DNA from: Trichomonas vaginalis G3
Taxonomy: Eukaryota > Parabasalia > Trichomonadida > Trichomonadidae
Reading direction: 5' to 3'
DNA length: 64,000 nt
Assembly: GCF_026262505.1 (NCBI RefSeq)
Contig: NC_067207.1
Location: 9,702,082 to 9,766,081, forward strand
Shown piece after piece: positions 39,324 to 50,169 of the stretch (the stretch's first letter is position 1; each line of letters begins with the position of its first letter). The translations under genes were made by a program, and so were the position numbers. Under the pieces are notes generated by a model, which worked only from the letters and a program-made list of their open reading frames with translations, had not been told where the DNA came from and did not search any database.

Positions 39324-40898
39324 TTATTCCTCACTGTCGTCCGTAGCTAAGTTATAGTCATCTAATCTTATTATTGGGATTCCATTAGCACGCACCTGAA
39401 TGGCAAAGCAACAATCCCTCATAAATCCAATAAGTGGCTTTGGTACGTTTTCAGTTGCTAGTTCAATAGGTCCTTTAACAGACAATTTGTATGTTATTGG
39501 AGCAGTAGATGTTTGACCTTGCTGGAAGCAAAAATCCACTTCTGTTGGAAAACCACATAAGAAATGTGTGTTGTCATAGCTATCCCATTTATGTTCCACA
39601 CTACCATCATCCACCAATGACCTCATAACATCTTCATTAAATCCAATCATATCATTGTTTGTATTGCAAGCGTTCGCAACCATTTCATAAAATACAGGTC
39701 CATATGATTTTTCAGGTTCTGCAGGCATATTTCCATAAGCTCCCATGGAAAGCTGAAGATATTTAAACTTAGGGTTCTCAAAATTAACATAATAGTTGTC
39801 TTTCTTTCTAAATAGTGCCCAAATACTTTTAACATTAATAGGCGTATAAGCTGCTGTAAATGTTGCACTTGAACTATCTGTATTCTTTGAGAATGAACCG
39901 TCCATAGGAATCCAATCCATAACTTTAACAGGAAAACATAAAGCCTCGTTTGTATAATGTTCTACAAGTTCTGTATAAATGTTAGGGTCTAAAGAGAATG
40001 ACTTTGGATGAATGAAACATTCACTAAAATCCATCTTTGTTCGAAATAGTTGCTGGTTTACAGTTGTAATAGTAACTGTTCCACTAGCTTCTACTGCCTT
40101 CGTTATCATAGTGAATGGTTCATTCCATGGAACAAATTTATTTGTCGGTGGATTTGAATCTGAAGCAAATGCAACTTTAAGAGTTGGATTGAAAGCAATG
40201 ATATCATTTACAGATATAGATGTGCATTGTAAGGCGTCGCTACTGAACTTTACTTTAAGCTGAATGTTACCAGCAAAAGCTGGAATAAATCGAATAGCTT
40301 CTAATGGAAGGAATCTTCTAACAGGAATTCTTAAACGAAGCTTAAAATCAAATGATTTTCCTGCTGTAATTGGACCACTAACAATTTGTCCTGTTCTGCA
40401 TGTTCCCGAATGACTCCATACATCTTCATGTCGAGTCTTTGAGAAAACATCTACTTTCTTTATTTGTTCGGTAGTTTGTGAGTTTGAAGTTATATATGCT
40501 TCTTCTCTTGCGTTGTCTTGAGAATATACGATACGACCATTTGCAAGGATTTGATATCCAGCAACTGCATAGAAAGCGTCATCGAAACCAATCCAAAATC
40601 CTGGTGGGTTTGTTTTATTGGAACCTGAACCAATTTCTTTATCTACAATAAATTGACCTTCCATTTTATACGTAATGAATGTATTGTAAAGGTCCAACAT
40701 ATTTTCACCAGGAGGTGAGAGATTGAATGTTACCCATGTGTTATCTTTAGCAGTTCCAGGTTGTGATGGAATCTTTGCGTCAGAATATTTTCTATTAGTG
40801 TCACCAATTTGAACTGCATTGTCTATGATATCGAAATATGAGCGAATCTGATGAATATGCTCTGCTGGAGTAAATTCGTTTAGCTGTTCGTTCTGCAT
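39324..40898 (-). CDS. probable major capsid protein of Polinton 3
   Basis: 524 residues, whole frame, beta-rich, with Pro/Gly turns throughout and the N-terminal FDIIDNAVQIGDTNRKY region followed by WVTFNLSPPGENMLDLYNTF. Size, composition and its place beside small structural genes fit a double jelly-roll capsid protein; there is no catalytic motif. It is unrelated by eye to the capsid-like protein of Polinton 1/2 except in size. Confidence is moderate because fold, not sequence, defines this family. Confidence 0.5.
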   Translation of the reverse strand: MQNEQLNEFTPAEHIHQIRSYFDIIDNAVQIGDTNRKYSDAKIPSQPGTAKDNTWVTFNLSPPGENMLDLYNTFITYKMEGQFIVDKEIGSGSNKTNPPGFWIGFDDAFYAVAGYQILANGRIVYSQDNAREEAYITSNSQTTEQIKKVDVFSKTRHEDVWSHSGTCRTGQIVSGPITAGKSFDFKLRLRIPVRRFLPLEAIRFIPAFAGNIQLKVKFSSDALQCTSISVNDIIAFNPTLKVAFASDSNPPTNKFVPWNEPFTMITKAVEASGTVTITTVNQQLFRTKMDFSECFIHPKSFSLDPNIYTELVEHYTNEALCFPVKVMDWIPMDGSFSKNTDSSSATFTAAYTPINVKSIWALFRKKDNYYVNFENPKFKYLQLSMGAYGNMPAEPEKSYGPVFYEMVANACNTNNDMIGFNEDVMRSLVDDGSVEHKWDSYDNTHFLCGFPTEVDFCFQQGQTSTAPITYKLSVKGPIELATENVPKPLIGFMRDCCFAIQVRANGIPIIRLDDYNLATDDSEE

Positions 40899-40925
40899 GT
40901 ATTTACTTCAGATAAAAATATCTAT

Positions 40926-41360
40926 TTACTTCATTATTCTCACTCTTCTTCTTGGCATTCGTGGTGGAAGTTGTTTCTTGACATTTTCAATGAACTGTAC
41001 ATTCTCTTTTGTCTCAACTTCTTTCACTGGCGGGTCAGGGTTCTTTGACTCGGTTTGCTTTTCAATGAAATTCACGAACTTTGCAATAAGCTCTTGGTTC
41101 GTTATTGAAAGAACATCTGGCTTCTTTTCTTCTTGTTCTATTGACTTTTCAGTTTGAACAGAAGGTTTTATATGGGCTTCGTGGGCTTCACCCTTGCCAT
41201 GCACATTAATGTTGTCGCTTTCTGCATTCGCTAATGGAACCTTTCTTTTTCTTACATATATTTTACCATCTTTACTCTGACTTACGTAATAGAAAGGATG
41301 TTGTATTCCTCTGGCGTCATTTAATATAATAGACTCTCGCTCTGATTTTGACAAGCTCAT
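40926..41360 (-). CDS. basic element protein with FYV-KDG motif
   Basis: 144 residues: HPFYYVSQSKDGKIYVRKRK near the N-terminus, an acidic middle, and a basic C-terminus (PPRMPRRRVRIMK). It shares FY-V-x-KDG-K/R-x-x-x-RK with the 38544 protein, so they are likely paralogues. A degenerate hairpin sequence lies in the coding region near 41175-41205. A DNA-associated virion role is conceivable. Confidence 0.55.
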   Translation of the reverse strand: MSLSKSERESIILNDARGIQHPFYYVSQSKDGKIYVRKRKVPLANAESDNINVHGKGEAHEAHIKPSVQTEKSIEQEEKKPDVLSITNQELIAKFVNFIEKQTESKNPDPPVKEVETKENVQFIENVKKQLPPRMPRRRVRIMK

Positions 41361-41405
41361 TTTACATCGGTTAAAGTTTTAATTTTGTTTTTTATCTGCA
41401 ATCAA

Positions 41406-41660
41406 ATGACTCAGACAAGTCCTACGGACAAGACCCAAGGTGTCATAGATGTTGAAGCATTGAAGAAAGAAATTCGTGAGCAAATTTTATCCGAACTGAA
41501 GGAACAAAAACAAGAACAAAAGCCAGAGAGACCAAAGAGAAAACTTAGTGAAAAACAACTTGCTGCATTAGCTGCTGGAAGACAAAAGAACCCACGTTTG
41601 CTGGCAAAGAAAGCTAGAGAAGAAGCAAAAGCTAAAGAAGCTGAAGCAAAGAAAGAGTAA
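41406..41660 (+). CDS. small Lys/Ala-rich coiled-coil protein
   Basis: 84 residues from ATG 41406 (MTQTSPTDKTQGVI), with a helix EIREQILSELKEQKQEQ and a strongly basic Ala/Lys tail. Possibly DNA-condensing; family unknown. It is divergent from the 40926 gene. Confidence 0.5.
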   Translation: MTQTSPTDKTQGVIDVEALKKEIREQILSELKEQKQEQKPERPKRKLSEKQLAALAAGRQKNPRLLAKKAREEAKAKEAEAKKE

Positions 41661-41684
41661 ATGGTTTATTTTTATCCGAACTAA

Positions 41685-42542
41685 ATGTATAGACAAATAC
41701 CTTTATCTGTTGCGTTCAGTAGTGAAAACCCTGACGTCAAAATAAAGGGGAACAGAGTAACGTTTAAGTTTCCAACAGACTGGATTGTGAACATAAATGA
41801 AGAGAAGTACATTGGCATAACATCTATGTATATAACACGTGATTTCAGAAAGGTTGACTTTATACTTCAAGTCGAGATAGAAAATGACGAACAGTCTTTA
41901 AGCGCCCAAAACATTCACATATACAAATACTTTAAAGACGATACAACATTGTTGCAATGTATGATTTCATTTAATGAGATGTTCGAGAAAAAGTTCAACA
42001 TTGAAGTACAAACTTTACAGCCTTTACGTGAGTTTCTTGCACAACTGAAGGAAGAAGGTAGTCAGCCACAACTTATAGACTTTCATTATGAATTTAATGA
42101 AAATGAAGATGGAACTCATGACTGTCAATTCATTGTATTCTCACCATTCAATGAAGTCGCTAAAAAGAAAGAAAATCCATTACGTATAAGATTTCAAATC
42201 TCCGAACCAAGTGATGATTTTAAGAATGTTTTCAATTATGATGCAATGCTTCCGAGGAAAAATGAATTTTCAAAGATTGTAACACCTGGCATTTGGGATA
42301 GAAAGCAAGCAATACTTTACTCTAATATAGCCAAAGGCGTTGAAAATGAGTTCATTGGTCATACAAGAACTTCACCACTTCCTAACCCTAAATACTATAA
42401 ATTAACTGGCTTCAATCGTGAGTTTTGGATAGACATGTTCTCCACTCATGACCATAAATGTCCAGTGTTCTTGCCTCCAGATGGGAAGGACTGTCTCTAC
42501 ATTGAAGCACAACTCTTAAACTCTACCATCGCAGTATTGTAA
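41685..42542 (+). CDS. minor virion-type protein A (penton-like candidate)
   Basis: 285 residues, beta-rich, starting MYRQIPLSVAFSSENPDV. It ends VFLPPDGKDCLYIEAQLL, closely like the ends of the 58497 protein (VVLPKDGKDGLIIEMIL). Such repeated use of one C-terminal strand suggests paralogous capsid-vertex or minor capsid proteins. The role is inferred. Confidence 0.5.
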   Translation: MYRQIPLSVAFSSENPDVKIKGNRVTFKFPTDWIVNINEEKYIGITSMYITRDFRKVDFILQVEIENDEQSLSAQNIHIYKYFKDDTTLLQCMISFNEMFEKKFNIEVQTLQPLREFLAQLKEEGSQPQLIDFHYEFNENEDGTHDCQFIVFSPFNEVAKKKENPLRIRFQISEPSDDFKNVFNYDAMLPRKNEFSKIVTPGIWDRKQAILYSNIAKGVENEFIGHTRTSPLPNPKYYKLTGFNREFWIDMFSTHDHKCPVFLPPDGKDCLYIEAQLLNSTIAVL

Positions 42543-42551
42543 AATCTACGC

Positions 42552-42651
42552 TAGCTTTATTTTTATCACGAATGACCTCATTCATGACCTCATTCATGAC
42601 CTCATTGCTGACAAAAATAAGCCGCTAGCGGCAAGGGCGAAGCCCATGACC
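42552..42651. repeat. short tandem repeat and paired mini-hairpin
   Basis: CATGACCTCATT is repeated about three times, followed by the hairpin pair GCCGC-ta-GCGGC and GGGC-gaa-GCCC at 42621-42645. It separates the convergent virion-type and PolB genes. Confidence 0.7.
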
Positions 42652-45600
42652 TCAGAACTTCAACTTACGAATAAAGCTTGTTTTAGTCGTTATTGAAAAG
42701 TTGAACTTTTCAGCAAAGCAAGGTTGACATGACTTACATAAGTCGAATGCAATCTCTTGACCGTCATAAAGTGCTTTGTAAAGTTTCATTAAACTGAACT
42801 CAGAGTTTTGTCATATGTTCCAACAGGTATGTGAATGTTCTTATCTTCATTGTAATAGCATTGTATAGCTTCAGGAAACATTTCATTAGCGGTTAAAGCA
42901 ATAACATCTTGCTTCACGCCTTTCATTCTGCAGTGAAATGCAACTTCATTTAAATCGTTAGTGAGTAAGTCTATGTAGGTCTTCTTTCCACAGAAAATAC
43001 TTTTATAAGCTAAACTTTGTTTTCCAGGTGTTATTTCTGCAAAGTCGCTATGAAATTGACCAAGGTTCTTTCCTATAAGTTCGCGACCATATCTCTTCTT
43101 AAACTCTGCTGCAAGCTTTGGGATGTCTTCATTATATAAGTGCATACTGTCGGTATCCTGGTAAAATATTTGAAGACCCATGTCCTCTGCAGTACAGAAT
43201 ACTTCATTCATAATACGTTTTGACATAGACAGAATATTAACACCAAGTGGACAGAAGTTAAAGTGTCTGCAAATGCTTTTCGTTAGCTTGAAAATAGTTT
43301 TATCTGAACCATCCAAACCTTCGAACTTCACTATATGGTTGTAATTTCTTATAGCATATCTTATAGCATCTTTGTCATTTACTATGGTTATTTTTGACTC
43401 AATAGGAGATAGAATAGTTTTGCCATAAATGCTGTTCAGAATGAGTTTTATAATTTCTTGTAAGGGGTTTCCTTCTTTCTTATACTTTAACCTTAACTCA
43501 AACAACTTCTTTACTTCATCTCTTATTCTCATATCTCTGTTTCCATCGTAATAGTATCCTTGCAACACTTCACATTTGACACCTTGATATTTTATGAGGT
43601 CTTGTAATGTTATATGGTCAACATACATGAGACAGCAAGTGTTTGAACTTCTTGGAACGTTAAGTTCTGGATTTAGTTCAGGGTCGCAAACTATTAAATG
43701 AAAGTGTCTGGGTATACCAATCTCTGTTATCTTAATGAGAACAAAGAAGCCAGACATAAACTTTTCACCAATGGGTTCCTTTTGGTCGTCATCGAATAAA
43801 TGTCTCATGAGATACTCTGTGCTTAACATTTCTTCCTTCAATACTTTTGGAATTCCTTCTAAAGTATAAAGTCTTGCTATAGCTGAAGGATATAATGAAA
43901 TAGTGTCTAAGTCAGCAATGAGTTTCTTTTTGCTCTTTTGTTTCATGTTATCTGACAACATACATCTTCCACCTTGAATGCATCTCGAAATAAATTCTCT
44001 TGGTTTATTTGAGAGGTCATAAAGATTTCCATTCGGGAAGTATACTCTGTTCTCAAACAATTTGTTAGCAATAGAACAAATACTAACGTAGTCATAAACG
44101 TTTAAATCAAACTCTTTCAATAAGTCATTGCGGAACTTTACAAAACCTTCTCTTAAATTCTTACATCTTGTTTGCAGTAAACGTGCTATATTTTTCTAAG
44201 TCGAAGTGGTTTTCATCTATTCTGCAACCTTTGATGGAATCTATGTTTTTCATAAATGTATCTGCATCATGGATAAACTTACATGCTTCAGAAATGACAC
44301 CAGTTCTGTTGTCATTTGCTAACAAAACACTGCTGTAGTAGTTATATGGAAATACTTCTTTCGGTCCTGTTTGTAAGTTAAACATAGCAGGAAATAGTTT
44401 AAGTCTTATTTATAACACTGTAAGAGTCTTTTATAATAATTGCCCGTCCTTTATATAAACCAGTTATTTGCAATGTTCGTGAACCTTTAATGATGGGAGT
44501 TCCTTTCACTTCTGTCATGTGTCTTAAGATGAAGTTTATATCATAACTGAGGTTATGGAAATATATTAAACTCTTGTCAGGAAGTCTTTCCAAAAATTCT
44601 GTTGCACAGTTTTGACCCCAAATGCTTTCACTAACTGAACCATCTTCACTGTCATAACAGATGTTAAAAGCTTTATGAAAGCCATCCGTACTACACTCAA
44701 AGTCAGCAAAGAAAACGTGCTCAGGTATGAATTTACATTTAGCTTTATTTACTTCTTTTGACTCTGCTTTCTTCTTCAGTTGTACACAATACTTTGGAGC
44801 ATATGTCAAATCTTTAAATGGTGCAAGGTTCTGTTTATATAAGTCAGTAGTATATGTGAAAAGTTCTCCATAAGAAATAGGTTCGAAATATTTGCACTCC
44901 CACAATGTTTTCATAACATCCCATAACGGTGTTGTTCTATCATAACGAACTACATATTTATCTTCTCTCTTTGTATAAATCTTCATCTGTTTCTCAATGT
45001 TCATTCCACCACAAGCTTTGAGAATTTCTTTATAGTTTCGAATGAAGTATGTTGTCATTGGTAATCTTTCATTTAGCATGTAGTGGTCTTCAACAAGAAG
45101 TAAGTCAATAGTTCTAACAGTTTCGCATTCTTTGGTATATATCTCTTTATTTCATTATGTCTTGAGTCATTGAAATAACCAATGGTAACATTAAATGCTA
45201 TACCTGTTGCGTCAGAAATTTCTTGTACTTTACTTTGAGGAAAGTCTCTAACACGAATGACTTCTCTCATGTGGTCAATAGTTTCTTCATTTACTCCAGC
45301 CTGAATGCAAGCATAAACGAAACAATTGTCCTCTGTCATAAGTGTTGCAGTTCTTTTGTTCAGTTCATTGAAGATTTGGTAGCGTTCAAGATTTATAGGT
45401 AATGTGCAAAGATACTTCCAGAACTGACCGCTTCTCTTCTTATAAAACTTCTTTTCACCATTATCTTTCCAAAAGCTTTCTATAAGTGCTGGGTTTCCTG
45501 TTTGCTTAAGAGCTTCCAAAATGGCTTTCTGGTCATTTGTCAGTGTGCTTTCATCTCTATATGGTCTCTTTTTTGGTTTGCCTTTCTTTACATCTGACAT

Positions 45601-46422
45601 CGTTAAGCCTTCATATTCTGTTAAATCATACATCTTTATTTCAGTAAGATTCTTTATGTTTGTCAAGAAGAAGTCATAGTGCATTTCAACAATACCTGCA
45701 GCATTTGCTTCTATCTCTGATATAAAGTTCTCCTTCAAGAGCTGATGTAGTAATGTTCCAATATATTGAGGTTTAACGTAGAACATTCATACTTTCCACC
45801 AAGTTTATAACATACCATCCATCTCTGTTGCGAGTTTATTTTAATTTTCTCTAAGAGTCTCATGAAAACCTTACCGAAATGTTTGTGTAAGTAGTCTCTG
45901 TTTGGTTCATCTAAAGCTTCGATGTTAAAGTCAATGAGTCTATTGCCTGACTTCACATTCTCTTCCTTTCTCTTCATCTTTCTTTAACCATCTCTCACCT
46001 TCTTTTGGTTTGTCGTCAATGGAACGAATGACATCGTTAGCTTTGCGAACTTGTTCTATAGCGCTCTTAAACATCTCTCTTCTCTGTTGTTTCAGTGTGT
46101 CGTCTCTTCTTCTTGTTTCACCAACGTTTGCATGGGCTACGCCCGCGCCGTCATGCGGCTTTGTTATGTCAAACATCTCTCTTCTTACTTCATGAGGTAT
46201 TGAACGTCTATGATATAAGTCAATAGCAACGTCATTTAAAGGAAATGTTTTGTTATTAATGAACTCATGAATTCTATCATAACTTATTGCACCATTATAG
46301 TCTTTAATGAAGTCAGCGAGTGCTTTTTTGTTTGTTGCGTAATGCTTTGCAACATCTATATTAGCTTCTGTAAGAAGTTGTTTTATTTCCGAGTGTTCTA
46401 ACTTAGACAACTTCCGATACAT
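42652..46422 (-). pseudogene. protein-primed family B DNA polymerase (PolB), broken
   Basis: The region encodes, N- to C-terminal, a helical N-terminal part (MYRKLSKLEHSEIKQLL), the exonuclease start (VFFADFEC), and the polymerase motifs: DLDTISLYPSAI (motif A), LILNSIYGKT (motif B) and FYQDTDSMHL (motif C). About 1250 codons in all, the size of Polinton PolB, which copies the element from a terminal protein primer. About five breaks. A mini-hairpin pair (46134-46159) lies within the N-terminal coding. PolB identifies Polinton 3 as a self-synthesising type element. Confidence 0.85.
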
Positions 46423-46513
46423 CTTTAGTAGGAAATAAAAAAATATTTTTTGAAAAAATTAGATTAGATTTTTTTTAAGTTATTTTTCAAAATAATTTAA
46501 TATTTTTATTTTA

Positions 46514-46987
46514 ATGAAACACATGCAAGATTGCAAGTTCTTTTCATACAATGCTCTCGCTACTGCCATCAAGAATGAGTTCAATAATGCTTCAAACGTT
46601 AATGTTATCTTTAACAAGAAGTTTGTGAAAGAATCTAAGTTTGGTCAGTATGTCAGACCATTAGCTATCGTCATTGACCGCAAACGTTATACTTCACAAG
46701 AGTTAGCAGTAGTTTTGAAAAAAAGGGTTTCTTCGTGAATGTCAAAGATACACACTATACTGTCATAAAGAACTCCAACATTGACTTCTTCAGTATTGCT
46801 ATGAATCTTTCCGAACAGAAAGAATATTAAGAAGGGTGAAACATCTGTGAAATATTATCCTTCATCTCTGAAGACAATAACGAACAAAGATGTTATACAA
46901 AAGTTCTTACCAAAGGTTGAAGAAGCTTCAATTGACATTGACGAAGGAAGTGAAATGGTTGAAGAAATTGACCCTGAAGCTATTTAA
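46514..46987 (+). pseudogene. small element gene, family unknown, broken
   Basis: It begins MKHMQDCKFFSYNALATAI, divergent from PolB, and continues with KYYPSSLKTITNKDVIQ and an acidic end (EGSEMVEEIDPEAI). Divergence from PolB suggests a replication accessory, perhaps single-strand binding; this is a guess. About two breaks. Confidence 0.4.
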
Positions 46988-47003
46988 CCAAAAATATATT
47001 TTT

Positions 47004-47124
47004 GGTGAAGTGGTGAAATATCACCTAGCCGCTTTGCGGCTCTGACCCTTTGGTCTGTTTTTTCACCTCATTCTCTCTTCGTTAATGTTGTCGTGACTTC
47101 TTCGTTAATGTTGTCGTGACTTCA
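47004..47124. repeat. hairpin cluster and tandem repeat
   Basis: GGTGA/TCACC hairpin, the paired mini-hairpin at 47027-47055 (AGCCGC-ttt-GCGGCT then GACCC-ttt-GGT), and two copies of a 24-bp unit beginning TTCGTTAATGTTGTCGTGAC. It lies between two convergent genes. Confidence 0.7.
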
Positions 47125-47980
47125 TTCTTCCTCTTTGAAGTTATCGAAATATTCTGTTATTTTTTCCTTCAGTAATGTTAAGTCTTCTTTGAATGTAAGT
47201 ATTGTGCAACCTTTGATGTTCATAGTGTGTTTGAGGAAGAGTATTTTTGACAATTTCTTTTATTTGCTCATTCGGTGTCATTGAAATCGGTAAGTTTTCA
47301 CGATAGAACCAGTTTCTGTCAGATTTATATATTTTAGCAAGGTCGTAAAAGCTTTTGTTGTTTCTTCTGACTAAATGCAACATAACCATATCTTTATCTT
47401 CTTCATTCTCCAACTCTTCAGTATAAATCATATACTTATAACTTTTTCCTTTCCTTTTGGTACTGAACGCGGTATTCTTTTCTGTATGCTTTTGTCTTTG
47501 GATTCAATGACTTCATCTTTTGCTTGAAGTTTTTTTCATCTCTCCACGTTCTTGTCTATGAATTTCGTCAAGAAGTTTACAAACATACCAAGCATAACGA
47601 GGTGAAGCCCACATTGCTACACATTTACGAGAAGTCTATGAACATAATATCCTCTCAAACCGTTTGGCAATTTTTCACGGTTTTCATAGAGTTTTGGCGA
47701 CTGGGGTTTTATACCCACTCGCTGTGCTTCGCTGTTTTCAGAAAAAAGTATGTCTCGCTGTGCTACATTTAATAGTTCAATAGTGCTTTGGTTCCTAAAC
47801 CAGTCTTTAGGAAGCTTAGTATCTGGAGCAAAACAAGCCGTCAAAATACTTTGCATTTGATACATATCATCTTTTGACTGAACGAATGAGTCTCAATTGT
47901 TTGTTATATTGTATGTATTCGTATTCTTCATTTATGGCTTCATGAACGATAGCAGTTGTTGTGTTCTCTAATGTTGACAT
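47122..47980 (-). pseudogene. second KilA-N-like gene, broken
   Basis: The start is MSTLENTTTAIVHEAINEE at 47980, following the same TATGTAAG leader as the KilA-N genes. A central block (KCVAMWASPRYAWYVCKLL) resembles HFVAEWCSVKYAFYVKDIM in the intact KilA-N protein at 23396. Other parts (LTACFAPDTKLPKDWFRNQ) are typical N-terminal KilA-N/MSV199 surroundings. Several breaks. A DNA-binding regulator in the original element is likely. Confidence 0.45.
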
Positions 47981-48084
47981 TACTGTTCTTACATACAGGA
48001 TAAAAAATAAATAAATAAAAACTAACTTTATTTTTTCTGAGATAAACACTATTCTTCACAACATTAAATTTTATCCTGTATGAA

Positions 48085-48457
48085 ATGACTTTAAAAAGAT
48101 TATTGACTGACTTCGAATACTATCTCATTGACGCACTGACAGACCCTCAAAACTGTGTTGAAAGTTCTTTAAGCTTTAAGATTGAAGGTACGACGCATTT
48201 TGTCTTCACTTACGTATTGAAAGAATATGACCGTTATCATAACGAAGTGAATGAAACACTAATAAAATTTGTAGATAAAAAATTGGTAACAATGAATTTT
48301 TAAACGTGAAGACCCAAACACTGCTGGAGATGATGAAGAATACAGACAAGCTATTGAAAAAAATAACGCAAGATTAGATGCAATAGAAAAGAAGTTTAAT
48401 GAATGTCTTACAAACACGTATGAATATCTTATGCGGTGGGAAGCCAGATGGAAATAA
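48085..48457 (+). pseudogene. small element gene, family unknown, broken
   Basis: It begins MTLKRLLTDFEYYLIDALT and ends ECLTNTYEYLMRWEARWK, divergent from the 47122 gene. Helical and charged; no family recognised. About one break. Confidence 0.4.
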
Positions 48458-49109
48458 ATTTACGTCAAATATGCAATTTATAAAATCTTATGTCGACAGG
48501 CTACGTAGCACAGTGGTCTAGGTGGTGTTATGGAGGGGTCAAGGTCTGTGGTTCGAACCGCGACAGCGCCGTATTTTCTTATTTTCTTTATTTGTCTTGT
48601 TTGTCGTGAATAAAAAGTATCATAAAAGTGCTCTATCTTCCACGGGAATAAAAAAAATTTACTTTATTTCTTCTTTATTTCTTCTTTATTTCTTTGTTCC
48701 CGTGGAAGAAGGGTTTTGCTGTTTTTTCTCAGCCGAAATCAATGATTTTTCATTTTTTGGAATCCTTAGCGAATGAGGAATCTTTTCTCTCGTGGAAGCT
48801 TTGACCTAAAATATAATTTAGGTGAAGAGGTGAGATGTCACCTGTTTTCTCACCTCTTTTTTCACCCTCGTGACTTTGTCATAACTTTTCGTAAATGCTT
48901 TGTCATAACTTCTTCGTAAATGAGTGTAAATGACCAAAAATATATTATAGGTGAAGAGGTGAGATGTCACCTCTTTTTCACCTAATTTCTCACCCTCGCC
49001 GCTTAGCGGCTCAGACCCTTTGGGTCTCTTGAATTTTCATGAATTTCCTTAAGATAGAAAAATAACGTTAGTTTTATTTTTATTTATTTTTTATTTTGTA
49101 TGTAAAGAT
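48458..49109. promoter_or_regulatory. hairpin-rich non-coding region of Polinton 3
   Basis: In 650 bp there is a tRNA-like segment (48499-48571), a 12-bp perfect inverted repeat (CTTCCACGGGAA at 48637-48648 and its complement at 48697-48708) around three TTTATTTCTTC units, two GGTGA/TCACC hairpins (48819-48866 and 48949-48996), a paired mini-hairpin (48998-49026) and a T-rich leader. No gene is present. It is the best candidate for a control or origin region. Confidence 0.5.
48499..48571 (+). tRNA. tRNA-like segment (Pol III box A and box B)
   Basis: TAGCACAGTGG (48506-48516) fits box A and GGTTCGAACC (48550-48559) fits box B at a normal distance, and TTTT follows at 48574. A GCAC/GTGT D-stem and a GTGG/CCGC T-stem can be drawn, but the acceptor stem pairs only three bases and the T-loop is not canonical, so no anticodon is assigned. 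It may be a tRNA relic or a tRNA-like promoter. Confidence 0.3.
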
Positions 49110-50073
49110 ATGATTTCAACAATCGGCACAACAACAATTCAAGCCGCGAACGGCGGGACTCTGTCCACAACAACTTCACCAAACTCGTTAGTCATGAATC
49201 CAACATCTATGTTAGTAGAGATGAAAAGCTTCATTCCTTCTTCATATACTTTCGAAACAAAAATCCAGAAGATAAAGCAAGAACTTTTAACAAGTAATTT
49301 AGACTGTAGTGCGAAAGATGAAAACAAATGAACAGTATCTTTATGAAATGCAGGACATTATTGACCATTTACCTAAACTACCTGAAATTCAGCATCAAAA
49401 ACTAACTATTCCTGAATTCGATGAAATAGAAGTGAAACCAACTGACTCAGTAGAAATAAAGAAGTTCATTCGAAAGGTAAACTATGAGTTTCTAGGATTT
49501 CATTGCAACCATAGGTTATGGACAAAGATTGCGACATGGTATATAAGAATGTTTCTGACATATATAAATCCGGGGAGTTTAAGACCTACGATAACTTTGT
49601 TTCGTTAGTTGCTGAATGTGTATGGCAGATAAGAGATAAAGATAGAAGAGGTAAAATATGGAACGAACAGATAAGACCAACTCTTTTGAGTTAAAGAAAA
49701 CCATTGACGCTTAGTTGTTTTAGCAGGTAAGGTTTCAGAATATAACGCAAAAATGAATCCGCAATGTTCTAAATGTAAAGCAGCAATTAGGAAATATAAC
49801 TACTCCGTCAAAGAGATAGAAAGAATGCGAAACGACTATGCAGACTTAAAGAAAGAAGCAGAGAAACCAGCAGAAAATAAAATGGACATGTTAGCATTTC
49901 TGAACAAAAACTATCCAACTGCTGACGATTTCCTTCTATCTGACGTCAAGAAGAAATATAAAGAAACTTTCGGCATTGTTAAAACTTTTGACATACTGAC
50001 AGAAGAAATAGAAGCTACGAAATTGTTTAGGATTTCAAATATACATCGTACAATTCATGTAAAACGCTTGTGA
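49110..50073 (+). pseudogene. element gene region, family unknown, broken
   Basis: Plus-strand frames, probably one gene, include MISTIGTTTIQAANGGTLST, then QYLYEMQDIIDHLPKLPEIQ, and a final part with CSKCKAAIRKYN and DDFLLSDVKKKYKETFGIVK. The last part has a paired-cysteine motif and a helix-turn-helix look. A mini-hairpin (49143-49166) is embedded near the start. Several breaks. Confidence 0.35.
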
Positions 50074-50082
50074 AAAACTGGG

Positions 50083-50135
50083 GTGAGAAACAGGTGAGAA
50101 AACGGGTGACATCTCACCTCTTCACCTAAACATTA
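50083..50135. repeat. GGTGA/TCACC hairpin
   Basis: Four GGTGA boxes followed by inverted TCACC boxes; between two convergent genes. Confidence 0.65.
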
Positions 50136-50169
50136 TTTTTACTGAATTCAATAAAAATAAATGGTTCAT

